Source: JACVRW01 sp963728155
GTDB taxonomy: Bacteria; Actinomycetota; Thermoleophilia; Solirubrobacterales; Thermoleophilaceae
Assembly: GCA_963728155.1 (NCBI GenBank)
Contig: CAVSJF010000006.1
Coordinates: 868,001-932,000 of the forward strand
DNA length: 64,000 nt
Direction: 5' to 3'
A model generated the notes under the pieces. It was not told where the DNA came from and did no database searches. It saw only the letters and a list, made by a program, of their open reading frames with translations. The stretch's first letter is position 1, and the number at the start of each line of letters is the position of its first letter. The translations under genes and the position numbers were made by a program. Shown here piece by piece: positions 33,413 to 42,715 of this stretch.

Positions 33413-34993
33413 GTGTTCGCACGTTCAACGGACAGCGTCGACCGGTCATTGATCGGCCGGTCGACCGCTGCCGTCCTTGGGTTGATGGTGGCGCTGATCG
33501 CTTCTTTGGCGATCGGCGTCGCCACCGCCCGGGCGGGCGACGAGGCGCAGATCGCCGAGCAGTCCGCGGAGACCTCCCAGTCGGCCACGGCCACGGCCAG
33601 CCCGGCGACCACCGAGGCCCCCGCGGCGCCGGCCGAGCCGGTCGCCGAGGAGCCCGCGGAGCCGATCGACCCGCCGGCGCCTCCGGCCGAGACCGAGGTC
33701 CCAGCGACCGACGACTCGCCCGAGGTGCCCGAGGTCGAGGTCCCGGCCGAGCAGCCTCCGGTCACGACGACCGAGCCGGCCCAGCCGGTGGAGGTCGAGC
33801 CGGCCGAGCCCGCTCCTGCCGAGCCTCCGCCCTCCGCGAGCGCCACGGCTCACAACCAGAGCCAGACCTGGCAGGCGATCTTCCAGGTCCAGCAGGGTTG
33901 CCAGAGCCACTGCCAGGGCACGAGCCAGAGCCAGTCGGCCGCGCAGACGGCCGAGACGATCCAGAACGCCAACGCCATCGGCGGTGGCACCAGGTCGCCC
34001 TCGAACGCGACCGCACTGAACCAGAGCACCACCGGTCAGTTCATCTGGCAGGTGCAGCTCGGGTGCGTGGCCTTCTGCTACGGCACGAGCCAGAGCCAGA
34101 CGGCCAACCAGTGGGCGTCGACGACGCAGAACGCCACGGCTCTCTCCGACGGGAACGCCCAGGCCCACAACGTCGGCTCGACCATGCAGCAGGTCTGGCA
34201 GCTGCAGTTCGGGTGCCAGACGGAGTGCTACGGGAACTCCCAGACCCAGACTTCGACCCAGGCACAGTCGACCACCCAGTCGGCCACCGCCACCAGCGAG
34301 ACCTGGGGCCCCTCGTACCCGACGGATGCGCAGTCGCTGCTGCCGGCTTGGCTCGTGGCGCTCGCACAGAACCTCGGGGTGACGATCCAGACCATCTGGC
34401 AGTACCAGGAGGCGAGCTGCCTCGAGAACTGCGTCGGCGACAGCCAGTCGCAGGACGCTTCTCAGAACGCCCTGACTTCGCAGGACGCCAGTGCGGTCGC
34501 CGGCGTGCCGCCGCAGGAGCCGGCGCCGCCCACGGTCGAGGCACCGCCCGCTGCGTCGCCCGCGCCCGAGCCCGCGGTGGCCGGCACCGCCGGAGCGTCT
34601 TCCTCGGGCAAGACCTTCTTTGAGCGCGTGAGCGCCAGCTGGCGCCGCGCCGCCGGCGACGGGACGAGCGCAGCGCGAATGCGCGGGCACGCGAGCGTGA
34701 CGACCACAACCGGCTCGGGCCAGGGCGCCACGACGCACACCACGGTGGAGTCCTCGTCACGGGTGCACGCGACGTCGTCATCTTCTTCCACGACCGGCAT
34801 GAGCGTGATCAGCAAGACGAGCTCCCCGGATTCGGGCTCGGCGGATCTCTCCTCGGTCGGGCTGGAGCCGCTGAAGGGTCTCGGCGACTCCAGCTGGGGC
34901 TACGGCGCGATCGGCTGGATTTTGATCGCACTCCTGATGGCCTTTGGTCTGGCAACTCTGCGCAAGGCGAATGTCGGTCGCCACGCAGTTTGA
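33413..34993 (+). CDS. Membrane-anchored CX3C repeat protein
   Basis: A 526-residue protein with a long signal (VLGLMVALIASLAIGVATAR), a Pro/Glu-rich wall-spanning stalk (about 60-142), and four copies of a W-Q-x-Q-x-G-C-x3-C-x-G-x-S-Q-S-Q element with Cys pairs at 163/167, 218/222, 268/272 and 336/340. A Ser/Thr-rich segment follows, then a C-terminal membrane helix (GAIGWILIALLMAFGLATLR). The element resembles the CX3C-GGSGQAQ unit of the preceding protein, so this is a good candidate for its cell-surface anchor or nucleator. It starts with GTG 12 bp after the preceding stop, with AGGGAGG upstream. Confidence 0.82.
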   Translation: MFARSTDSVDRSLIGRSTAAVLGLMVALIASLAIGVATARAGDEAQIAEQSAETSQSATATASPATTEAPAAPAEPVAEEPAEPIDPPAPPAETEVPATDDSPEVPEVEVPAEQPPVTTTEPAQPVEVEPAEPAPAEPPPSASATAHNQSQTWQAIFQVQQGCQSHCQGTSQSQSAAQTAETIQNANAIGGGTRSPSNATALNQSTTGQFIWQVQLGCVAFCYGTSQSQTANQWASTTQNATALSDGNAQAHNVGSTMQQVWQLQFGCQTECYGNSQTQTSTQAQSTTQSATATSETWGPSYPTDAQSLLPAWLVALAQNLGVTIQTIWQYQEASCLENCVGDSQSQDASQNALTSQDASAVAGVPPQEPAPPTVEAPPAASPAPEPAVAGTAGASSSGKTFFERVSASWRRAAGDGTSAARMRGHASVTTTTGSGQGATTHTTVESSSRVHATSSSSSTTGMSVISKTSSPDSGSADLSSVGLEPLKGLGDSSWGYGAIGWILIALLMAFGLATLRKANVGRHAV

Positions 34994-35092
34994 GGATTTG
35001 CACAGAGAAAGTGCTTGCGGTAGCGCAGGAGTCGGCATAGGTTGGAACGGGGTCACTCGGAACAGTCCGGGATCCGGCTTTTCGGAGGGGAC

Positions 35093-37460
35093 ATGAAGAT
35101 TTCATTTCGTCGTGTAGGGGTCGTCCTAGCTGCGTTGCTTTGCATGCTGGGAATCGTTCAAGTCGTTGCTGCCGCTCCACCGGCGGCGGACTTCACCATC
35201 TCGGATGACACCCCGCTCACGGGGCAGACAATCTCGTTTCGAGTCCACGGCCACCGACGACGACGGCGACATCGTCTCGACGGACTGGGACTTCAACTAC
35301 GACGGAACGTTCAACGCCGACGCTTCCGGCACGACCGCCGGCACCTCCTACGGCACCGCCGGCCCGCGGACCGTGGCGATGCGGGTTACGGACACCGACG
35401 CGGTCGACGGCACAGAGGACGTAGACATCGCGACGCGCGTGGTCAGCGTCACGCAAAATGCCGCGCCAACCGCCTCGCTGACCGTTGCGCCCAACCCGGC
35501 CCGGATCGGCCAGACGGTGAACTTCAACGCCGCGGGCTCCGGCGATTCCGACGGATCGATCGTCAATTACGAGTGGGATCTCGACGGCAACGGCACCTAC
35601 GAGACCGACACGGACGGGATCGCCAGCGCGAGTCGGTCTTACACGACCGCCGGCGCACGCACCGTCCGGGTCCGGGTGACCGACGATCTGGGACTGACCG
35701 GAACGGACACCGCCAGCCTGGTGATCAACGCGCCACCCAGCGCTTCGTTCTCCATGGCGCCCAATCCGGCCGCGATCGGCGAGACGGTCAACTTCGACGC
35801 TTCGGGATCCTCGGACTCCGACGGGATGATCGTCAATTACGAGTGGGACCTCGACGGCAACGGCACCTACGAGACCGACACGGACGCCAGCCCGACCACG
35901 AGCCAGTCCTACATGTCAGGCGGGGCGCGGACGATTCGCGTGCGGGTGACCGACAATGACGGCAGCACCGCGGTGGATACCGACACCCTCTTTGTGAACA
36001 ACACATCCCCGAGTGCTTCCTTCACGATGGCCCCCAACCCGGCCCAGCTCGGGCAGACGGTGAACTTCAACGCCGGTGCGTCCAACGATCCCGACGGGTC
36101 GATCGCCCGGTACGAGTGGGACCTCGACGGCAACGGCACCTACGAAACCGACGGTGGGAGCTCTTCGACCACGACGCAGGCCTACGCGACGGCCGGTACT
36201 CGGACCATCCGCCTGCGGGTGACCGACGACGACGGGACGACCGCCACCGACGCCGATTCGCTGCGCATCAACGCGCGTCCCACGCCGAGCTTCACGCTTG
36301 CTCCCAATCCGGCGGTAATCGGCGAGACCGTCGCCTTCGACGCCGGCTCCTCGGAGGACATCGACGGGTCGGTAGCCCAGTACGAGTGGGATCTGGACGG
36401 CAACGGGACCTACGAGGTCAACGGCGGGAGCACCCCCACCACGAGCCGCTCCTATCCCTCGGCCGGCTCGAGGACGATCCGGTTGCGGGTCACGGACAAC
36501 GACGGTGCCATCAACACGCTGGCCCGTACGCTCGTGGTGCAGACCACGCGCCCCAACGCGAGCTTCACCTTCGCGCCCCAGGCTCCCCTCCCCGGGCAGC
36601 CGATCGGCTTCACTTCCCAGTCCACTCCTTCAACCTCACCGGGGAACCCGACGATCGAATCGACCGAGTGGGACTTTAACTACGACCCCACCAAGGAGTT
36701 CTCGCCCGACGCCTCGGGCACCAGCGCGTCGACCTCGTACTCGACACCGGGCCCGAAGACCGTCGGCCTGCGCGTGACGGAGTCCGGCGGCGGTTTTGCG
36801 GTCACTTCGCTGACCGTCGTGGTCAACGCGCCGCCCACAGCCTCCTTCAACGTCGCACCCGCCAGCCCATTTGACGGCGACTCTGTGACGTTTTCTTCGA
36901 CCTCGGGTGACCCGGATGGGCCACTTACGGGCATCCAGTGGGATTTGGACGCCGATGGGCAGTACGACGACGCCTCGGGGCCGGTGGTTTCGCGCGCGTA
37001 CGCAACCGGGGCGCGCACCGTGCGCCTCCTGGTCACCGACTCGAGGGGCGCTACCGCCGCGGCGGAGCGGCGCTTCGATGTGGTCAAGCGCCCGGCGAGG
37101 CTTCTGGGCGGCGTGAAGGTCTCTCTTTTCGGCAACCTCACCGACGAGGGCGCGCGGCTCAAGCGGCTGCTGGTGCGCACGCCCGCTCGGGCGACCGCGA
37201 AGGTCACCTGCAAGGGCCGCGACTGCCCGAAGGGCACCAAGTCGGTATCGAAGAGGACGCCCAAGACGCGCAGGCTGCGCTTCAAGAAGTTCGAGCGCTC
37301 GTTCGTCGCGGGGTCGTTGCTCACGATCACCGTCAGCCGCCCGGGCTACATCGGGTCGCACACCACGATCAAGATTCGCGGCAACCTGCGCCGCTACATC
37401 CGCCGCGACCGCTGCCTGCCACCCGGGGGCGGAAAGCCGATCGCCTGCCCTGACTCGTGA
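35093..37460 (+). CDS. Secreted PKD-repeat protein, one frameshift
   Basis: A protein of about 788 residues after correction. A signal peptide (VGVVLAALLCMLGIVQVVAA) precedes seven PKD-like Ig domains, most showing PSASFxxAPNPAxIGQTVNF and IVNYEWDLDGNGTYETD. The C-terminal 120 residues are basic and Cys-containing (VTCKGRDCPKGTK, SRPGYIGSHTTIKIRGN), a cap common in secreted proteins of this lineage. The frame breaks at TTT 35237-35239; removing one T gives TISFESTATDDDGDIVSTDW. PKD domains mediate extracellular contacts. ATG at 35093 has GGAGGGG upstream. Confidence 0.85.
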
Positions 37461-37870
37461 AAGCTCGCCCGCTCATCGTCGTCGCGGCCGCCTGCCTGGG
37501 GGTCTTCGGAGGCTCCTTCGGGGTGGCGCGGCTGACGAGCCAGAACGCCGAGTCATCGAAGGCAAGTCCCGCGGCCGCGCCCGCACCCAAGCCGGCCAGC
37601 CGGCCGACGGTTCAGGCGCTGGCCCTGGACGCCGCCCCGGGACTGCCCGGCCTGCGTGAGCGCCCTCGCCCCGAGCCCAAGCCCAAGCCGGTGGAGCCCG
37701 CCCCGGCGCCCGCCGCGGCTGCAGAGCCCGTGGCCAGCGCCGCGCCGAGCACGGCGAGCGCTCCCGCCCCGGCTCCCGCTCCGGCCCCGGCCCCTGCGCC
37801 CGCTCCGGCTCCGGCCCCCGCCCCCACGGCGAGCGGTGGCGACACCACGACCTTCTACGACGGCGGCTGA
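37457..37870 (+). CDS. Membrane-tethered Pro/Ala-rich protein
   Basis: A 137-residue protein with an N-terminal signal or anchor (LIVVAAACLGVFGGSFGVAR) and then a low-complexity Ala-Pro stretch (PAPAPAPAPAPAPAPA), which spans cell walls in other bacteria. It ends DTTTFYDGG. There is no catalytic domain. GTG at 37457 overlaps the PKD protein stop, and its own stop overlaps the kinase-like gene start, so all three are translationally coupled. Confidence 0.7.
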   Translation: MKARPLIVVAAACLGVFGGSFGVARLTSQNAESSKASPAAAPAPKPASRPTVQALALDAAPGLPGLRERPRPEPKPKPVEPAPAPAAAAEPVASAAPSTASAPAPAPAPAPAPAPAPAPAPAPTASGGDTTTFYDGG

Positions 37871-39621
37871 TGGCCCGGGGGCGTACCAAGTCCAGCCCCG
37901 AGACGCCGGCTCAACTCGAGCCCGGTTCGCTGGTCGACGGCTATCGCGTGGAGCGAGTGCTCTCGGCCGGCACGAACTACTGTGAGCTCGTTCAGGCGGT
38001 GGCCCCCGACGGAGCGAGGGTCGCTCTCAAGGTTCTCGGCGAACGGCCTGAGGCCGACGATCTGGAGCTGGCCCTCCGGGTGGCGCGCCGGCGCGCCTCG
38101 ATCGATCACCCGCACCTGCTGAAGCTTCTCAAGGCCGGCGAGCACGACGGCCGGCTCTACCTCGTGAGCGAGCTGCGTGGGACCAGGTCGCTTGCCGATC
38201 GGCTGAGCGAAGGCCGCATGCCGGCGGATCAGGCCCTCCCGCTGGCCGCCGGGGTGGCCGGCGCCCTCAGCGCCGCCGCCGCGGCGAGGCTGGTCCACGC
38301 GGAGCTCAGCCCCCAGTCGATCCTCGTCGTGGAAGAGGATCCGACCCATGCCCTGCTGACCGACTTCGGGATCGGCCGCGAGCCCTCGCGCCCCGAAGCG
38401 CTTCGCATGAACCTCGATGGCGTCGACTACCGCTCGCCGGAAGAGCTCAAGGGAGGGCCGCCCAAGCCCGAGAGCAACGCCTATTCGCTCGCCTGCGTGC
38501 TCTTCGAGTGCCTTACGGGCGCGACGCCCTTCCGCTACGACCGCCCGTTGCTCACTCTTCACGCCCACCTGGTCGAGCCGCCTCCGCGGCCCTCCGCGGT
38601 GTGCAGCGACCTGCCGGGCGAGCTCGACGAGGTCTTCGTCCACGCCATGGCAAAGGAGCCCGGACAGCGCCTGGGCTCGGCCGCGCTGGTCGCCTCCGTG
38701 GCCAGGGTCCTGGGCGTCGACGTGGAGATTCCGGCGGGCGCTCCGGTCGCTCCCGCCCGAGAGCCACGCGCCGCCGCTCCGGCCCCGCGCAAGCGGCCCG
38801 CTGTGCGAGCGAGCAAGCCCGCCCGCGCCAAGAAGCCCAGCCGCGCCGAGAGGCGGGCTCGCGCGGCGGAACGGGCTCGTACCGAGAGGCCGGCTCGTAC
38901 CGAGCCGCCCACCCGCTCTGAGCCGCCCAAGCGCGTTGAGCAGCCCGCCCGAGCTCAAGAGCCGGCCCGCGCCGAGAAGCGCCTTCCGGCTCCCAAGCCG
39001 GCACGCACGCGGAAGCCCAAACCGGCGGCCAAGCCGGCCCGAACCGCTCGCCCGGCCCACGCAACCAAGCGTATACGCAACGAAAAGCCGGCTCGGACCC
39101 GGTCCCGGCGCGGTTCCACCCGGGCGCGCCCGGCACTGGTAGTGGTGCTCATGGCGCTGGCCGTGAGCGCGGTGGCGGGCTACAGCCTGGGCACCTCAGG
39201 CCCCGCTGCCGAGCCCGCCCCCGCGTCGTCCACGCCGTCGCCGCGGCCGGCCGATTCCGCGCAGCTGGCTCAGGCCGAGTACGTGCGCAGCGTGAGCCCG
39301 GTGATCGATCGCCTCTCCGCCCGCCGCGCCGGAGCCCGTCGCCGGCTGCGCCAGGCGCGCCTGCCCGGAAGCCAGGCCGCCGCTGCGCGGGCGCTCGCCT
39401 CCGCCTACGCCGATGCGGGCCAGGCGATTTCGGGTGCGGCGTCGACCACGCCCGAGGGCACCCGGCTTCGTGCTCAGCTGCGCTCCGCGGAGCGCTCCTA
39501 CCGGCGCCTGGCGGCGGCGGCACGAACCGGTAACGGCCGCGCCTGGCGGTCGGCGTCCCGTGCGGCCGTCGAGCACGAGCGCCGCTTCGAGCGCTCGCTG
39601 CTCACGCTGACCACGGCCTGA
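37870..39621 (+). CDS. Membrane Ser/Thr kinase homologue, probably inactive
   Basis: A 583-residue protein with an N-terminal protein kinase fold (about 20-280), a long Ala/Lys/Arg/Pro linker, one membrane helix (ALVVVLMALAVSAVAGYSLG) and an extracellular helical domain. The ATP lysine (VALKVL, Lys54) and DFG (LTDFGIGR, 165-167) remain. The catalytic HRD is HAE (LVHAELSPQSIL, 143-145), replacing the catalytic Asp by Glu, and the glycine loop is degenerate (LSAGTNYCEL). It is therefore a likely pseudokinase or very weak kinase. Its outer domain could sense the surface proteins encoded just upstream. Confidence 0.82.
   Translation: MARGRTKSSPETPAQLEPGSLVDGYRVERVLSAGTNYCELVQAVAPDGARVALKVLGERPEADDLELALRVARRRASIDHPHLLKLLKAGEHDGRLYLVSELRGTRSLADRLSEGRMPADQALPLAAGVAGALSAAAAARLVHAELSPQSILVVEEDPTHALLTDFGIGREPSRPEALRMNLDGVDYRSPEELKGGPPKPESNAYSLACVLFECLTGATPFRYDRPLLTLHAHLVEPPPRPSAVCSDLPGELDEVFVHAMAKEPGQRLGSAALVASVARVLGVDVEIPAGAPVAPAREPRAAAPAPRKRPAVRASKPARAKKPSRAERRARAAERARTERPARTEPPTRSEPPKRVEQPARAQEPARAEKRLPAPKPARTRKPKPAAKPARTARPAHATKRIRNEKPARTRSRRGSTRARPALVVVLMALAVSAVAGYSLGTSGPAAEPAPASSTPSPRPADSAQLAQAEYVRSVSPVIDRLSARRAGARRRLRQARLPGSQAAAARALASAYADAGQAISGAASTTPEGTRLRAQLRSAERSYRRLAAAARTGNGRAWRSASRAAVEHERRFERSLLTLTTA
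39069..39078. repeat. GCGTATACGC palindrome, copy 1
   Basis: A perfect 10-bp palindrome inside the pseudokinase gene, where it encodes part of KRIRN using the rare ATA codon. Three more copies occur in the window. Confidence 0.6.
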
Positions 39622-39627
39622 CGAGCT

Positions 39628-40020
39628 TCAGGCGGCGGCGGCGCCGCGGCGCTCGATCCACTGGACCGTGGCGTCGAACAGGCGGCCGGCGTCGCTGATC
39701 GCCGCGCGCGCCTCCTCGGTGGGCGCCTGGCCGAGCGCGTAGTCGACGTAGTCGCGATCGTCGAACAGGCGACGGAGGTTTCTCCCCACCTCGTGATCGA
39801 GCCCGCCCTCGCTGACGATGCGCCGGCCGAACGCGGAAATCACGCCGGTGCGCGTGTGCGGCATCTCGCCGATTGACTCGAGAGCCGCAGCGGCGGCGTC
39901 AAAGGCGGCGATGTAGGCCCGCGAGAGAGCCTGAGAGGGAAAACCGGCGTCGAGCAGGACCTGTGCCGCGCGCAGTTCCTCGCGCCCGCGGGCCAGGAGC
40001 TGGTCGATCTCGGTACTCAC
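39628..40020 (-). CDS. HEPN-domain protein
   Basis: A 130-residue all-helical protein of the HEPN superfamily: LLARGREELRAAQVLLDAGF then PSQALSRAYIAAFDAAAAAL is the first helix pair. A later segment contains RRLFDDRDYVDYALG, close to the R-x3-D-Y motif of HEPN partners of minimal nucleotidyltransferases. HEPN proteins in such pairs can be RNases controlled by their partner. GTG at 40020 overlaps the stop of the nucleotidyltransferase-like gene by 4 bp. Confidence 0.8.
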   Translation of the reverse strand: MSTEIDQLLARGREELRAAQVLLDAGFPSQALSRAYIAAFDAAAAALESIGEMPHTRTGVISAFGRRIVSEGGLDHEVGRNLRRLFDDRDYVDYALGQAPTEEARAAISDAGRLFDATVQWIERRGAAAA

Positions 40021-40808
40021 GTTACGCGCACCCCTTCGAGCAGGGCGTGGGTCATCCGCGGGGTGGGCTTGGCCTGGAGCTCGGGCTCGCTGACCGACTG
40101 CTGCCTGATCACGGTGTTGTTTCGTATCGAGTGACGCCACATCACGCGGTCGAGGTGGCGGCGCTCCTCCCATTGGTCGGCGATCTCGTCGAGCACCACC
40201 ACGAGCTCGAGCTCCGACTCGGGATGAGCGTCGCCGCGCGCCCAGGCGCCCACCAGGTGAAGGCTCTTGAGGCGGCCCTTGTAGACCCGGCGCAGGTCGT
40301 TGGCCACGCGGCGCGCCACGGCGTCGGCGTCGAGGAGGCCGGGAAGCCCGCCGAGCTCAGGATCGGGCCGGCGGGCCCGCCCGTCCGCCGCGGCATCGTC
40401 GCTCACCAGGCCGCGCTCGGCCAGCCAGTCGATCGCCCGGCGCTCGGCACGGACGTCGTGGAAGGCAAACCAGGCGCCGCGAAGCTCGGGAAAGTCGAGC
40501 TCGAGCAGGTCCTTGAAACGCCGGAACGCACCCCGACCGTTCAGAGCACCCTGCAACAAATCGCGGGCGTTGGGATCGCGTACCCGGGCCACGAAGTCCT
40601 GCATGTCGCGATACACCACCGCACTGGGCAGCGGCTGGATGGCGATCAGATCCTCGAGGGCACTCTGGTCGCCGGGTTGCTCGACGCTCGACGCGAAGAA
40701 CGGTGCGACCGTGCCGTCCACTGGATCGAAGCGCCAACTCTGCTCGTCGGAGTGATCTTCGAGAGCGAGGGCGAGATCAGCGAGGTTCACCGCTGAGATG
40801 TCAAGCAT
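40017..40808 (-). CDS. UPF0158 and nucleotidyltransferase-like fusion
   Basis: A 263-residue protein. Residues 1-140 match UPF0158 (MLDISAVNLADLALALEDHS, VYRDMQDFVARVRDPNARDL, LNGRGAFRRFKDLLELDFPE). Residues 160-263 match a minimal nucleotidyltransferase with LVGAWARGDAHPESELELVV. The usual catalytic S-D-x-D is S-E-L-E here, so both metal-binding Asp are Glu and AMP transfer is uncertain. It is upstream of and coupled to the HEPN gene, like HEPN-MNT toxin-antitoxin modules. The ATG at 40808 is preferred over an upstream GTG because UPF0158 proteins begin there. Confidence 0.8.
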   Translation of the reverse strand: MLDISAVNLADLALALEDHSDEQSWRFDPVDGTVAPFFASSVEQPGDQSALEDLIAIQPLPSAVVYRDMQDFVARVRDPNARDLLQGALNGRGAFRRFKDLLELDFPELRGAWFAFHDVRAERRAIDWLAERGLVSDDAAADGRARRPDPELGGLPGLLDADAVARRVANDLRRVYKGRLKSLHLVGAWARGDAHPESELELVVVLDEIADQWEERRHLDRVMWRHSIRNNTVIRQQSVSEPELQAKPTPRMTHALLEGVRVT

Positions 40809-40842
40809 GGGCAAGGGGCTCCTCCATTCCGCCCCACCCATC

Positions 40843-42057
40843 CTAAGGTCGGTTGGCCAGACTGGCCAGTGCCTCCAGCAGGCGATTCACCTCGGTGTCC
40901 GTCGTGTAGTGAAGGAAGCCGGCGCGGACGGCACCGCCGGTGGCGTCCAGGCCGAGTGCGCGCATCGGCTCGAGGGCGTAGTAGTCCCCGTCCCACACGT
41001 AGAGGCCGAGCTCGCCCAGGCGCTCAGCCACCTCGCGCGGCGCGTGGCCCGGCACGTTGAAGCAGAAGGTCGGGGTGCGGCCCTCCACCGTGCGCACACC
41101 GTAGAGCTCCACTCCCGGGGGGAGGCCGTCGAGAAAGCGCTCGGAGAGAGCGTCCTCGTGCTCGGAAATACGATCGAAGCAGCGGTCCAGCGACCCTCCC
41201 CCCAGCGAGCGCAGGTAGTCGATCGCTGCAGTAGCGCCGGCCACCGCCTCGTGGGACTGGGTCCCGGTCTCGAAGCGATGCCCGGCAGGGTGCTCCTCGG
41301 CCGGGCGAACGCGGTCCGCGGGCAGCGATTCGGCGAGGTCCGGGCGAATGGAGGCAATCCCCAGGTGGGGCCCGAAGAACTTATATGGGGAGCAGAGGAG
41401 CACGTCCAGTCCCCAATCGGTCATTTTGAGCCGCCTGTGGGGAGCGAAGTGCACGCCGTCGGCCCAGGCCAGTGCGCCGACGCGATGGGCGGCGGAGGCG
41501 ATGCGAGCCGGGTCGGTGAGCGAGCCAACCGCGTTGGAGGCCAGGGTGAACGCCACGACCCTGGTGCGCTCCCCGATGAGCTCCTCGAGGGCGTCGTGGT
41601 CGAGGGTCACGTCGCCGGTGCGGATCGGGGCCTGGCGTACCACGAGGTCGTGGTCCGCGGCCAGCAGCAGCCACGGCGAGATGTTGGCGTCATGGTCGAG
41701 GGCGGTGACCACGATCTCGTCGCCCGCGTCGAGCGTGCGCGCCACCGCGTGAGCGAGAAGGAAGTTGAGGGTGGTCATGTTGGCGCCGAAGGCGATTCCC
41801 TCGACATCCCCACCGGTGAAATCGGCCGCCGCCTCGCGCCCGCGCTCCATCACCTCGACAGCACGGGCCGAGGTGGCGAAGGCCCCGCCCAGGTTGGCGT
41901 TCGCGTCGCGGAGGCAGTCGGCGATGGCAGCCAGAACCTCCTGCGGGGCCTGCGACCCGCCCGGCCCGTCGAGAAACGCATCGTTGCTGGCCAGGGCAGG
42001 GAAGCGCTCCCGGACGTCCGCAAGCGCCGGTTCGGAAGGGTGGGTGGAGGAGGCCAT
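40843..42057 (-). CDS. Class V aminotransferase, cysteine desulfurase-like
   Basis: A 404-residue PLP enzyme. FLDGPGGSQAPQEVLAAIAD is the N-terminal strand, GAFATSARAVEVMERGREAA the second, VVTALDHDANISPWLLLAA holds the PLP-stacking His, LAWADGVHFAPHR the Asp-x-x-His motif and LCSPYKFFGPHLGI the PLP Lys. The absence of a mobile Cys loop suggests a desulfurase-like protein of unknown amino substrate rather than IscS. The ATG at 42057 is used; the frame is open farther but lacks homology. Confidence 0.88.
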   Translation of the reverse strand: MASSTHPSEPALADVRERFPALASNDAFLDGPGGSQAPQEVLAAIADCLRDANANLGGAFATSARAVEVMERGREAAADFTGGDVEGIAFGANMTTLNFLLAHAVARTLDAGDEIVVTALDHDANISPWLLLAADHDLVVRQAPIRTGDVTLDHDALEELIGERTRVVAFTLASNAVGSLTDPARIASAAHRVGALAWADGVHFAPHRRLKMTDWGLDVLLCSPYKFFGPHLGIASIRPDLAESLPADRVRPAEEHPAGHRFETGTQSHEAVAGATAAIDYLRSLGGGSLDRCFDRISEHEDALSERFLDGLPPGVELYGVRTVEGRTPTFCFNVPGHAPREVAERLGELGLYVWDGDYYALEPMRALGLDATGGAVRAGFLHYTTDTEVNRLLEALASLANRP

Positions 42058-42079
42058 GGGCGACAGCTTGTCATGTGGG

Positions 42080-42715
42080 ATGCTCACCCCCGTGACCGCC
42101 GCCCCGCGCCGCCGCCGGCTCAGCCCGCTCCAGCGCCAGCTCGAGGACATCGCCCGTTCTCCGGCCGGCACCTGGTACTTCGGCAACGTGGCCACCCGAG
42201 TCGACCGGGTGCTGCTGCCCCTCTCCCGTGGCCGACTGTCACTCACCCTCGGGCACCCCGTGGGCCTGCTGGGCACGATCGGCGCGAGGAGCGGCGAACC
42301 CCGGAGCACACCGCTGCTCTTCCTGCGCGACGGCGAGCGGGTGGTGCTGATCGCTTCCAAGGGAGGCGATCCGAAGAGTCCCGCCTGGTACTGGAACCTG
42401 CGCAGAAACCCGGTCGTGACCTTTCTCGGGCCCGGCGGGGTGACCGGCCGGTACCGGGCCCGGGTGGCGGAGGGGGAGGAGCGCGCCCGCCTGTGGGACG
42501 AGGCGGTGGACTACTACGCCGGCTATTCGACCTACGCCGAGCGGACCGGCGGGCGCGTGATCCCCGTGGTGGTGCTGGAGCCCTACGCGGGCGCAGGCGA
42601 AGGCGCCGCCAACGGCGCCGCCTTAGCCCGGCCGGGCACCAACAGCGCCACCAGCGCACCCACCGCCAGTACGGCCGCCCCGACCCACACCGCCGGTACC
42701 AGGCCGTCGACGTAG
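42080..42715 (+). CDS. Deazaflavin-dependent nitroreductase family protein
   Basis: The matched core (about residues 20-170) is a DUF385/Ddn-type split beta-barrel: VGLLGTIGARSGEPRSTPLL, then SKGGDPKSPAWYWNLRRNPV, then WDEAVDYYAGYSTYAERTGG and IPVVVLEP. These enzymes use F420 or FMN to reduce nitro groups or quinones. ATG at 42080 and GTG at 42092 are possible starts. The C-terminal 45 residues (GAALARPGTNSATSAPTAST) overlap the convergent MFS gene for 133 bp and look like read-through, so the true stop may have been lost. Confidence 0.75.
   Translation: MLTPVTAAPRRRRLSPLQRQLEDIARSPAGTWYFGNVATRVDRVLLPLSRGRLSLTLGHPVGLLGTIGARSGEPRSTPLLFLRDGERVVLIASKGGDPKSPAWYWNLRRNPVVTFLGPGGVTGRYRARVAEGEERARLWDEAVDYYAGYSTYAERTGGRVIPVVVLEPYAGAGEGAANGAALARPGTNSATSAPTASTAAPTHTAGTRPST

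Noticed and set aside
37640..37850. Ala-Pro low-complexity stretch as a possible assembly artefact
   Set aside because: It is in frame, preceded by a signal sequence and overlaps neighbours properly; such stalks are common in secreted proteins.
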